DNA of 43,256 nucleotides from Winogradskyella sp. Lineage in GTDB: Bacteria > Bacteroidota > Bacteroidia > Flavobacteriales > Flavobacteriaceae. This document shows, in pieces, positions 24,705 through 32,271 of this stretch; position 1 is the first letter of the stretch; every line of letters starts with the position of its first letter. The notes under the pieces were generated by a model, which ran no database searches, was not told the DNA's origin, and saw nothing but the letters and a program-made list of their open reading frames with translations. The position numbers were made by a program, and so were the translations under genes. Location: contig NZ_JAOARH010000099.1 of assembly GCF_025210595.1 (NCBI RefSeq), forward strand, positions 1 to 43,256. Reading direction: 5' to 3'.

Positions 24705-25892
24705 TTAAACTGTACTTTTTTGAAATAACGCAGGAATAGTTCTGAGCAAAATATTTATATCAAACCAAAACGAATAATTATTATCAACAAAGTAATTAGC
24801 ATATTTATTATCTAAAGCTACGCGCTCTTCTTCAGACATTTCTCCGCCTTTTCCTCTTAGCTCTACTTGCCATAATCCTGTTATACCTGCAGGAGCCAAG
24901 AATCGTTTTGATAATTGATCTTTTGTTAACAATTCTGCTTCATATACTGGTAATGGACGGTTTCCTACCAATGACATATCACCTTTTATAACATTGATAA
25001 GTTGAGGCAACTCGTCTATACTAGTGTTTCTTATAAATTTACCAACTCTTGTAATCCTAGGATCATCTACAATTTTAATAAAACTAGAATTGCTATCTAA
25101 AGCTCTTTGTTTTTGCTTATTATACCAATAGTCGCAAATTTTTCCTTGCTCCGTGTATTTTACAGGAGAACAATATTCACCAGCATATATCTTGGCACAC
25201 CTAGGACAACTTTCATTCTCATTTACTTGAGTTTCTTCTTGAGAATTATTGTACTGGTTTTTTTCTTTAGCCAATTGCTTTAACATCTTATCTGAACCTG
25301 TACGCATTGATCGAAGTTTATAAAAGTCGAATGTTTTACGGCCAACACGTTTTGCTATATAATACACCTTTCCTTTTGACTCTAGTCTTATCGCAAGAAT
25401 AATTATTAATAATAATGGAGATAACACTAATAAAATTGATGATGCCACAACAACATCAAAAATTCTTTTTGATAAAGGAAATTTATAAGCTGCCGACTTT
25501 GGACCAGTTATGTTATTTGAATTTTTACTTTTTTGATTTTTACAAAGTTTTGTTGCTCTTAAAATAATTTGCTCAGCATCTGTTGAGTCAATTACAAAAT
25601 AATCACCTACACCTTTATCAAAAGCCTCTTTATAAACTTTACCACTATGCTCTTGCATGAGTAATATAAATGGTAAATCAGCTATATTTTTGTTCTCTTT
25701 TAAATTATCGTAAAAAAACAACCCATTATTACCAGGCAGATTATATTCGCATAGAATAATATCTATATCATCTTGAGCCTTTAAAGCATTTAAAGCCTCA
25801 ACACTATTTTCACAAAATACAGCAGTTATTTCAGTATCCTCAATACTCCACTCTATATCGTCGGTATGCTTTCCAATGTATAATAATTTCAT
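24705..25892 (-). CDS. Initiating sugar transferase with N-terminal pseudo-receiver domain and Cys-rich insertion
   Basis: 395 residues. About 1-118 is a response-regulator receiver fold (IDIILCEYNLPGNNGL). The phospho-acceptor Asp is Glu49, the N-terminal acidic pair is displaced, and no KP follows, so it should not be phosphorylated. From about 138 it is a bacterial sugar transferase of the WbaP/WcaJ C-terminal type: a membrane segment (145-168), RVGRKTFDFYKLRSM, IDELPQLINVIKGDMSLVGNRPL and ITGLWQV. Between these motifs an insertion (about 205-265) carries four Cys, C229-P-R-C232, C241 and C253, a possible zinc site. Known function of the family: transfer of sugar-1-phosphate to undecaprenyl phosphate, the first EPS step. 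It is last in the ugd operon. Confidence 0.87.
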   Translation of the reverse strand: MKLLYIGKHTDDIEWSIEDTEITAVFCENSVEALNALKAQDDIDIILCEYNLPGNNGLFFYDNLKENKNIADLPFILLMQEHSGKVYKEAFDKGVGDYFVIDSTDAEQIILRATKLCKNQKSKNSNNITGPKSAAYKFPLSKRIFDVVVASSILLVLSPLLLIIILAIRLESKGKVYYIAKRVGRKTFDFYKLRSMRTGSDKMLKQLAKEKNQYNNSQEETQVNENESCPRCAKIYAGEYCSPVKYTEQGKICDYWYNKQKQRALDSNSSFIKIVDDPRITRVGKFIRNTSIDELPQLINVIKGDMSLVGNRPLPVYEAELLTKDQLSKRFLAPAGITGLWQVELRGKGGEMSEEERVALDNKYANYFVDNNYSFWFDINILLRTIPALFQKSTV

Positions 25893-25932
25893 TAGTAAAT
25901 AGATATTAATTTGTTATAAAAAAACTATGTAC

Positions 25933-26319
25933 CTACCAAACATTTGCGTAATGAATTGGGTATAAGTTTTTCTTCACTACTTCATCTAATTCTTCTGGAT
26001 TAAACGGCTTAGTTAAGTAATCTTGAGCACCTAGTTTATACGATTTTATACGCTCTTTACTTTCTGCATTACCAGATAACATTATAATTGGAGTATGCTT
26101 TGTATAACCTCTTTGCCTAATGTTTTGCAAAAGCGTAAAGCCATTCATATTATCCATTTGTATATCACTGATTATTAAATCTGGCAAATTACTATCGAGC
26201 CAAGCTTCTGCTTCTACTCCTGAGTTAACAGCCGTTACATCATATTTGTTTGATAAGAAAAACTCCAGAAGAGTTGTCATTGTTAACTCGTCATCAATTA
26301 CTAATATCTTTTTTTTCAT
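25933..26319 (-). CDS. Stand-alone CheY-like response regulator
   Basis: 128 residues, receiver domain only. All key residues are present: the acidic pair in LVIDDE, phospho-acceptor Asp52 in IISDIQMDNMNG, Ser in IIMLSGN and the Lys of YLTKPFNPEEL. No output domain follows. It lies between uxs (22 bp upstream) and the pseudo-receiver sugar transferase (40 bp downstream), so it should be made with the sugar-nucleotide enzymes. It may be a phosphorelay intermediate for the HPt at 29771 or may act on a protein partner of the EPS machinery. Both are inference. Confidence 0.9.
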   Translation of the reverse strand: MKKKILVIDDELTMTTLLEFFLSNKYDVTAVNSGVEAEAWLDSNLPDLIISDIQMDNMNGFTLLQNIRQRGYTKHTPIIMLSGNAESKERIKSYKLGAQDYLTKPFNPEELDEVVKKNLYPIHYANVW

Positions 26320-26341
26320 AACTGTGAATTTTAAACTTATA

Positions 26342-27283
26342 CTACTTTACTATTTCTTTAAAAAAGGCAATTGTTTTTTCCAAACCTTCCTCTAACTTAA
26401 TTTTTGGCTCCCAATCTAATTCCTTCTTAGCTAAAGAAATATCTGGCTTCCTCATTAAAGGGTCATCTGATGGTAATGGTTGATACACAATTTTAGATTT
26501 AGAGCCAGTTAATTCAATAACTTTCTCCGCTAGTTCTATAATCTTAAATTCACCTGGGTTTCCTATATTTACAGGACCAGTGAATGAATCATCAGATCCC
26601 ATAGTTCTTATCATCCCTTCAACCAAATCATCTACATACTGAAAACTTCTTGTTTGCTCGCCTTTGCCATAGACTGTAATATCTTTATTCTGTAATGCCT
26701 GAACAATAAAGTTAGAAACAACTCTACCATCGTTCGGATGCATTCTTGGACCATAAGTATTAAAAATTCTTACAATTTTGATGCTTACATTATTTTGAGC
26801 ATGATAATCTCTAAATAAAGTTTCCGCAGCACGTTTACCTTCATCGTAACAAGATCTTTCACCAATAGGGTTTACATTTCCCCAATAAGATTCTGGTTGT
26901 GGATGCACCATTGGATTGCCATACACTTCACTTGTAGATGCTTGTAAAATTTTAGCGTTTACTCGCTTTGCTAATCCAAGCATGTTTACAGCACCCATTA
27001 CTGAGGTCTTAATAGTTTTTATTGGATTATACTGATAATGAACTGGTGATGCAGGACATGCCAAATTGTAAATTTCATCTACCTCTATTAAGAAAGGGTT
27101 AATAACATCGTGACGAATAATTTCAAAAAATGGGTTCTCAGTTAAGTGAAGTATATTCTCTTTTTGTCCAGTAAAATAATTATCTAAACAATATACTTCA
27201 TGTCCTTCAGATAATAATCTTTCACAAAGATGCGAGCCTACAAATCCTGCTCCACCTGTTACAAGTATTCTTTTTTTGTTCAT
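26342..27283 (-). CDS. uxs: UDP-glucuronate decarboxylase (UDP-xylose synthase)
   Basis: 313 residues, extended short-chain dehydrogenase fold. The NAD-binding loop is [12 protein letters not shown] (8-19). The catalytic pair is Tyr146 and Lys150 in [11 protein letters not shown], with STSEVYG nearby. [17 protein letters not shown] and [18 protein letters not shown] are characteristic of UDP-glucuronate decarboxylases rather than of 4-epimerases. Reaction: UDP-glucuronate to UDP-xylose plus CO2, cytoplasmic. Ugd, encoded 39 bp upstream, makes its substrate, so the pair forms a complete UDP-glucose to UDP-xylose route for the EPS glycosyltransferases. A UDP-glucose 4-epimerase is the main alternative but fits the motifs less well. 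Confidence 0.9.
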   Translation of the reverse strand: MNKKRILVTGGAGFVGSHLCERLLSEGHEVYCLDNYFTGQKENILHLTENPFFEIIRHDVINPFLIEVDEIYNLACPASPVHYQYNPIKTIKTSVMGAVNMLGLAKRVNAKILQASTSEVYGNPMVHPQPESYWGNVNPIGERSCYDEGKRAAETLFRDYHAQNNVSIKIVRIFNTYGPRMHPNDGRVVSNFIVQALQNKDITVYGKGEQTRSFQYVDDLVEGMIRTMGSDDSFTGPVNIGNPGEFKIIELAEKVIELTGSKSKIVYQPLPSDDPLMRKPDISLAKKELDWEPKIKLEEGLEKTIAFFKEIVK

Positions 27284-27322
27284 GGTTGTTAGGGGCTATT
27301 AAGTTGCGTATACTTTTATGTT

Positions 27323-28687
27323 TTATACCAATTGAGTTTTTAAATCGACCTTATCTAGGTCTCGTTTTTTAGTACCAATACCTATACAATCATATTCATA
27401 TCCCATTGCAAGCATTTCATCTTTTTCATAAATATTTCTTCCATCAAAAACAACAGGACTATTCAATAAACGCTTCATTATTTTAAAGTTTGGCACTTTA
27501 AATTCTGACCATTCTGTTAATACAGCCAAACAATCTGCTTCTATCAATGCTTCATACTGATCTTCACAATAAGTAATTGTATCACCAAAATGATGCTTTG
27601 CTTCTTCAATAGCCACAGGATCATAAGATTTAACTTTTGCACCAGCATCTAACAACTCTTTAATGATTTGTAAAGATGGTGCTTCTCTCATATCATCTGT
27701 TTGTGGCTTAAAAGATAATCCCCAAATTGCTATGGTTTTATCTTTTAAATCCCCTTTAAAATAGGAGTTGATTTTATTAAACAGCACTAATTTTTGAACT
27801 TTGTTTACAGACTCAACTGCTTTAAGTACTTTAAGTTCGTACTTATTTTCATCAGCTGTTTTTATTAAAGCTTGTACATCTTTTGGAAAACAAGACCCTC
27901 CATATCCTATACCTGGATAAATAAATTTTTGTCCTATTCTAGAATCTGAACCTATCCCTTTTCTAACATTATTAATATTTGCACCAACTATTTCACAGAG
28001 GTTTGCAATATCGTTAATAAAGCTAATCTTAGTTGCTAGCATTGAATTTGCAGCATACTTAGTCATTTCAGCAGAAACAATATCCATAAAAATAATTGGA
28101 TGCCCATTTAGCGTAAATGGCTTGTACAACTTTTTAAGCAGATTTTCTGCTCTCTCGCCTTCTGCACCAACAACAATACGATCTGGTTTCATAAAATCAT
28201 CAATTGCAGCTCCTTCTTTTAAAAACTCTGGGTTTGAAGCTACATCGAAAGGTATATCTAATTTTCTTTTTCTTAACTCTTCTTTTACGGCGTTTCTTAC
28301 TTTTTCTGAAGTCCCAACAGGAACCGTACTCTTTGTAACGATTAGCTTGTAATCGTTCATATGCTTACCACACTCTCTTGCTACCGCAAGCACATGCTTA
28401 AGATCTGCACTACCATCTTCATCTGGCGGAGTTCCTACACTTATGAAAACAGCTTCTGATTCTGATAATGTATCAGCAAGGCTAGTTGAAAAACTTAAAC
28501 GTCCTTTAAACATATTACGCTTAATCATGCTTTCCAATCCTGGTTCGTAAATTGGTATGATACCGTTTTTTAAATTTTCGATTTTTTGCTCGTCAATGTC
28601 TACACAAACAACATCGATTCCTACTTCGGAAAAACACGCACCTGTTACTAAACCTACGTAACCACTTCCTACTATTGCTATTTTCAT
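27323..28687 (-). CDS. ugd: UDP-glucose 6-dehydrogenase
   Basis: 454 residues, full length for the family. The N-terminal NAD-binding domain starts KIAIVGSGYVGLVTGACFSEVG. TKSTVPVGTSEKV and NPEFLKEGAAIDDFMKPDRIVVG are family blocks. The catalytic Cys266 lies in GIGYGGSCFPKDVQAL. The C-terminal UDP-binding domain has IWGLSFKPQTDDMREAPS and VFDGRNIY. Reaction: UDP-glucose plus 2 NAD+ to UDP-glucuronate. It is first in an operon with uxs, a receiver gene and the initiating sugar transferase. Its promoter carries the LytTR-type repeat (site B) and a perfect -7 element. Confidence 0.96.
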   Translation of the reverse strand: MKIAIVGSGYVGLVTGACFSEVGIDVVCVDIDEQKIENLKNGIIPIYEPGLESMIKRNMFKGRLSFSTSLADTLSESEAVFISVGTPPDEDGSADLKHVLAVARECGKHMNDYKLIVTKSTVPVGTSEKVRNAVKEELRKRKLDIPFDVASNPEFLKEGAAIDDFMKPDRIVVGAEGERAENLLKKLYKPFTLNGHPIIFMDIVSAEMTKYAANSMLATKISFINDIANLCEIVGANINNVRKGIGSDSRIGQKFIYPGIGYGGSCFPKDVQALIKTADENKYELKVLKAVESVNKVQKLVLFNKINSYFKGDLKDKTIAIWGLSFKPQTDDMREAPSLQIIKELLDAGAKVKSYDPVAIEEAKHHFGDTITYCEDQYEALIEADCLAVLTEWSEFKVPNFKIMKRLLNSPVVFDGRNIYEKDEMLAMGYEYDCIGIGTKKRDLDKVDLKTQLV

Positions 28688-28715
28688 AATTAAAAGATTT
28701 GGGGTTTGTTTCTTA

Positions 28716-28723
28716 CAAACTTA
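28716..28723 (-). promoter_or_regulatory. -7 element of the ugd operon
   Basis: Minus-strand TAAGTTTG, a perfect TAnnTTTG, about 29 bp before the ugd ATG and 33 bp downstream of site B. No TTG stands at the usual -33 spacing, consistent with dependence on an activator. Confidence 0.65.
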
Positions 28724-28755
28724 ACGTTGAAAAACGTATTTCATCGATAAATTTC

Positions 28756-28785
28756 GACGAATAAACGATAAGTGTAGACTAATGG
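28756..28785 (-). promoter_or_regulatory. LytTR-type direct-repeat element upstream of ugd (site B)
   Basis: Read on the minus strand: CCATTAGTC, spacer TACACTTATCGT, then TTATTCGTC, with starts 21 bp apart. The hexamer TTATCG also recurs three times at exact 21-bp steps through the element (plus-strand CGATAA at 28745, 28766 and 28787), giving a ladder of half-sites phased at about 10.5 bp. Confidence 0.75.
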
Positions 28786-28921
28786 GCGATAACAAATGGT
28801 AATTGTCTTTTGCTTTATGAGAAACCAAGTTACAGTAAAAAATTCAACAAACTACTGCTCACACATTTATAGATTTTATCGTTTTAAACCACTTAAAATA
28901 TTAACCTTAAATAAATGAAAA

Positions 28922-28959
28922 AAAAATAAGGCTGTATTATTCTATTCTGAGCATACAAC
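28922..28959 (-). terminator. Possible terminator of the signalling operon
   Basis: On the minus strand GTTGTAT pairs with ATACAGC (7 bp including one G-T) around a 15-base loop, followed after a short gap by a run of nine T. It lies about 90 bp after the LytTR regulator stop. The stem is weak. Confidence 0.35.
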
Positions 28960-29046
28960 AAAAGGAATAATTACAAGTTATATGATGTTATTTTGGTTAA
29001 CGGAAACTTATTTAATTTCAACTAGAAACCACGAACAAGAAGACTT

Positions 29047-29760
29047 TTAAAGCAAGTTTAATCGCTTCATTAATTCAGGTCGATTAGAGCGACTTACAGG
29101 AACAACATCTTTCTTTATCAATACACTATTATCTTCAATATCAATAATTTTATCTACATTGATAATATAAGAGCGATGGATTTTTAAGAACAGACTGTCT
29201 GGTAATTTTTCTTCTATTTTTTTAAGTGTAGAGTGTACGGTGTAGTTTTTATCTTCGGTTTTAATAAGAATGTAGTCTCCTTTTGCTTCTACTAAATAAA
29301 CACTTGAGATATCAATTTTTATTAACCGTCTATCTATATTTACATATAAATCATTACCAGAAATAGTTTCCACATTTTCTGACGAGGTCATATTAGCAGG
29401 AGCAGATACAGGTGATAATTCTGCTTTATGAATTGCTTTTTGAAAACGCTCTAATACAATTGGTTTTACTAGGTAATCTACAATACAATCATATTCAAAA
29501 GCTTGAATAGCAAAATTAGCATCTGATGTTGTTAAGACTATTTTAGGAGGGTTTTTTATGGTTTCTATAAAGTCGAAACCTGTAAAATCTGGCATGTGAA
29601 TATCTAGAAAGATAAGATCTACCTCATTTTGATTTAAATACTTAATCGCTTGAATTGCATTAGGAAATTCTTCCAAAACATTTACACTATCAATATTACT
29701 ACATAACTGGCTAATTATAGCTCTTGCAGTAGCTTCATCATCAATAATAATACAATTCAT
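29047..29760 (-). CDS. LytTR-family response regulator (REC-LytTR)
   Basis: 237 residues. The receiver (about 1-115) has the acidic pair in CIIIDDEA, phospho-acceptor Asp53 in LIFLDIHMPDFTGF, Thr77 in VLTTSD and Lys99 in YLVKPI. A 20-residue linker leads to a LytTR DNA-binding domain (138-235): DLYVNIDRRLIKI, YLVEAKGDYILIKT, FLKIHRSYIINVDKI and VPVSRSNRPELMKRL. LytTR proteins bind pairs of 9-bp direct repeats spaced by about 12 bp. Elements of exactly that form lie upstream of this operon, the ugd operon and the EPS operon, so this is the leading candidate for their regulator (inferred). It is the last gene of the operon, 10 bp after the HPt gene. Confidence 0.93.
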   Translation of the reverse strand: MNCIIIDDEATARAIISQLCSNIDSVNVLEEFPNAIQAIKYLNQNEVDLIFLDIHMPDFTGFDFIETIKNPPKIVLTTSDANFAIQAFEYDCIVDYLVKPIVLERFQKAIHKAELSPVSAPANMTSSENVETISGNDLYVNIDRRLIKIDISSVYLVEAKGDYILIKTEDKNYTVHSTLKKIEEKLPDSLFLKIHRSYIINVDKIIDIEDNSVLIKKDVVPVSRSNRPELMKRLNLL

Positions 29761-29770
29761 AGATGTAGGA

Positions 29771-30088
29771 TTAAATGGTCTCTAAAAAATCTGTCATGAT
29801 TTGCAGAGTGTTTTCAAAATCTACTTTACCCTCTGTGCTGTTTTCCGTGAGGTTATTCTCATAATATGCAGCAGCATCATAACTTTTTGTGAGCCCTAAA
29901 ATACTAATTTTATGTTTAATTTTATGTACGTTTTCAGCTGCTTTCTTAAAATTTTTTGCATTTATATTATTAAAATAAACTGCTTTCTCTTCAGGAAATT
30001 CTTGTTTAATAATGTCTATAAGTTTTTTCTCAAAGGCTTTATCACCTCCAGACATACTCTCTATGTATGATAAATTAGGCTGATCCAT
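29771..30088 (-). CDS. Stand-alone histidine phosphotransfer (HPt) protein
   Basis: 105 residues, all helical. The HPt signature is AENVHKIKHKISILGL, with phospho-accepting His55 and the conserved Lys58 four-helix-bundle pattern. Upstream it has SGGDKAFEKKLIDIIKQEF, the usual first helix. It overlaps the end of the kinase gene at 30075 by 14 bp and precedes the LytTR regulator gene by 10 bp. In a phosphorelay it would carry phosphate between a stand-alone receiver and the LytTR regulator. The order is inferred. Confidence 0.88.
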   Translation of the reverse strand: MDQPNLSYIESMSGGDKAFEKKLIDIIKQEFPEEKAVYFNNINAKNFKKAAENVHKIKHKISILGLTKSYDAAAYYENNLTENSTEGKVDFENTLQIMTDFLETI

Positions 30089-31139
30089 CTTGTTTTTTTA
30101 ATAATGTGAAGAAAAAAGTAGTACCTTCATTAGCCTTTGAAGTTATCCAAATTTCTCCACCATAAACTTCTACTATTTTTTTTACTATTGCTAGACCAAT
30201 ACCTGTAGAATCCACACTATTCTCTAGCTTTTCGAAGGTGTTGAATATTTTATTATGATATTTTTCTTCAATACCTATTCCATTATCCCTTACATAGAAC
30301 TCCCAAAACTTGTTTTTATCTTTAACACCTATTTCTACTAGAGCTTGTTCTTTATCATTATACTTTATTGCATTAACGATTAAATTTTGAAACAACTGTG
30401 TTAAACGGCTTTTATCTCCATAAATATTAGGTAAATCGTCTACTATAATCTTATTTTTCCCTGTTAATTGTATTGCTGTTTTTATTTCATCAATAAGATT
30501 ATTTAAATCTACTTCATAGAGCTCAATCTCACTTTTTGCTATGGTAGAATATTGAAGTATTCCATTGATAAGAGCGTCCATCTTTTCTACATTTGCTCGC
30601 AATAAATCTAACTGTTTATTACTTTGTTTATCCAATCTTTCTCTATTATCTTCTACCAACCAAGTCGTTAATGTATCTATATTACGTAATGGCGATTTTA
30701 AATCGTGCGAGACCATGTGCGCATAATCACTCAATTCTTGGTTTTGATAAGCTAGCTCTTCTAAAAGAGCTTCTCTTTGCTTATTTATTTCTAAAATTTC
30801 TTTGGTTTGGTTGTCTATAAAATCTACCAATTTTAAACCATCTAAATCAATAACACTAGTATCTTGATGCTGTGGTAAGTTATAAAACTTAAGAGTTTCT
30901 ATTACATGCTTTAATTTATTGATAACCTCTTTTTGTGCTTTTGCTTCACTCCTTAATTGTTGATTTGCATTAAACAATTCTTCTGAACTAATAGTCATTG
31001 CTCTTTGTAACATTACTAACTGTTCGTCATAATTTGTATAAGACCAAGCAACCGCATCTAAAAAAGGTACTAAATCTTTATTAGTTTTTAAATCTTCTGT
31101 AAGATGTTTTCGTATTTGACGCTTTAAGAGAGAATTCAT
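30075..31139 (-). CDS. Sensor histidine kinase next to the FIST protein (NahK-like)
   Basis: 354 residues, with no membrane segment and no PAS domain recognised. The N-terminal 90 residues are helical (LVPFLDAVAWSYTNYDEQL, then QLRSEAKAQKEVINKL). HisKA follows with His145 in MVSHDLKSPLRNIDTL. The HATPase domain has LFQNLIVNAIKYND (N box), VRDNGIGIE (G1) and STGIGLAIVKKIVE (G2). A soluble kinase without its own input domain fits control by a separate protein. The adjacent upstream FIST gene ends where this starts (31139), so the FIST protein is the likely input, as for NosP/NahK pairs. Confidence 0.9.
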   Translation of the reverse strand: MNSLLKRQIRKHLTEDLKTNKDLVPFLDAVAWSYTNYDEQLVMLQRAMTISSEELFNANQQLRSEAKAQKEVINKLKHVIETLKFYNLPQHQDTSVIDLDGLKLVDFIDNQTKEILEINKQREALLEELAYQNQELSDYAHMVSHDLKSPLRNIDTLTTWLVEDNRERLDKQSNKQLDLLRANVEKMDALINGILQYSTIAKSEIELYEVDLNNLIDEIKTAIQLTGKNKIIVDDLPNIYGDKSRLTQLFQNLIVNAIKYNDKEQALVEIGVKDKNKFWEFYVRDNGIGIEEKYHNKIFNTFEKLENSVDSTGIGLAIVKKIVEVYGGEIWITSKANEGTTFFFTLLKKQDGSA

Positions 31140-32269
31140 TATTCACTAATTAAAGTTATAGTCATTGTCTGATTATGAAGTTGACAATTTATTTCTAAAT
31201 TAAATGGCGCTATCTCACCATAAGAGTAAAACCCACACACTGTTGTATCTTCACCTACTATAGACACAACTTCCTCTATCTCTTCTTCTACACGTTGATC
31301 TAAGACTAGTTTTCTACCTATACAACTAACCAATAAAGCTAATTGAGGTTTGGTTTTTCTTTTTTCAAGAGCTTGTTTGGCAGCCAACTCTGATGCATTT
31401 GCAATATTATCTACATTTGTCATCATTAACTGAACTCTAGATTTTTCTGGAATATCACCAGCTAAAATCATGGTATTGTTATCATCATCTATGTTTAGTA
31501 TAGTACGAACATAGGATTGTTCTTCACCTTCTGACTTTACATCTAAAGGATATAGTAAAGCTGCACTAGGAAGGTCTTTTGCTTTTTCACCCAAATAAGA
31601 TTTATATAAATCTAACGCAGGCTTACCATCTAACTCATGTAGAATATTCCCCTCAGATTTAGTAACAATACGTTCTGGCCCAAAAGGTGTCCAACCACCA
31701 TGTATAGCAAAAGATGCTTCAAATGTGTCTCCATAAAAACCTATAGCTACAATCTCACCTGGTTTTGGATTTTCATTATATGCGGCTACTGTTTTTTCAA
31801 AACGTGCTGCATCACCACAAAGACCTCCTGTTATTAACAACTCTTGATCTATTGCATTGTTCATTCCTTTTGTTAACTCACTTCCATTAATAAAGCTACC
31901 TTCAGATATAACAAAAATATGCTTTAAACCTTTTTTAGAGAATTGATTTACTAAATCTTTACCTGTCTGGAAACTATCTAAGTCTTTATTTAATACGTTG
32001 CTTGTTTTTATTTCAAAAGAACTTCTCTCAAACTCTATAGCAGTTACAGTTATACACTCATCATCAACATAACCTGCAGTAATGTCCCCACTTGTAGAAC
32101 CAAAAACGATATGACCATCTGGAAATTTCTCTCTTATCTCATCATATATAACACCATTCTCTAGAAGGTACCTATTACCAAACACTAATACTAATGGTTG
32201 CTTTAAAACTATATCTCTAGATAGATATTTCCATTTTGCATTATTTTTTGTTAGCTGTACTGTTTTCAT
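31139..32269 (-). CDS. FIST-domain sensor protein (NosP-like)
   Basis: 376 residues, soluble. FIST_N (about 28-220) has PLVLVFGNRYLLENG, HIVFGSTSGDITAGYV and ITGGLCGDAARFEKTVA. FIST_C (about 220-355) has GKPALDLYKSYLGEKAKDLPSAALLYPL and ends with TTVCGFYSYGEIAPF, the GFYTYGE-like block typical of the family. Some FIST proteins (NosP) bind haem and sense nitric oxide, then regulate a cognate kinase encoded alongside. The flanking kinases and the H-NOX gene two places upstream support that reading here. Haem binding cannot be shown from sequence, since the ligand residue is not a fixed motif. Its stop shares a base with the kinase start. Confidence 0.85.
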   Translation of the reverse strand: MKTVQLTKNNAKWKYLSRDIVLKQPLVLVFGNRYLLENGVIYDEIREKFPDGHIVFGSTSGDITAGYVDDECITVTAIEFERSSFEIKTSNVLNKDLDSFQTGKDLVNQFSKKGLKHIFVISEGSFINGSELTKGMNNAIDQELLITGGLCGDAARFEKTVAAYNENPKPGEIVAIGFYGDTFEASFAIHGGWTPFGPERIVTKSEGNILHELDGKPALDLYKSYLGEKAKDLPSAALLYPLDVKSEGEEQSYVRTILNIDDDNNTMILAGDIPEKSRVQLMMTNVDNIANASELAAKQALEKRKTKPQLALLVSCIGRKLVLDQRVEEEIEEVVSIVGEDTTVCGFYSYGEIAPFNLEINCQLHNQTMTITLISE

Positions 32270-32271
32270 TA

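Larger units (their letters stand above)
28688..29046. other. 359-bp intergenic region: ugd promoter and end of the signalling operon
   Basis: No ORF is supported. The left part holds the ugd -7 element and site B with its phased repeats; the right part holds a weak hairpin with a long T run that may end the LytTR operon. The stretch 28960-29046 shows nothing I can name. Confidence 0.5.

Noticed and set aside
11008-28687. Possibility that the EPS region is a recently acquired island
   Set aside because: No integrase, transposase, tRNA or flanking direct repeat is seen, and base composition looks like that of the rest of the window.
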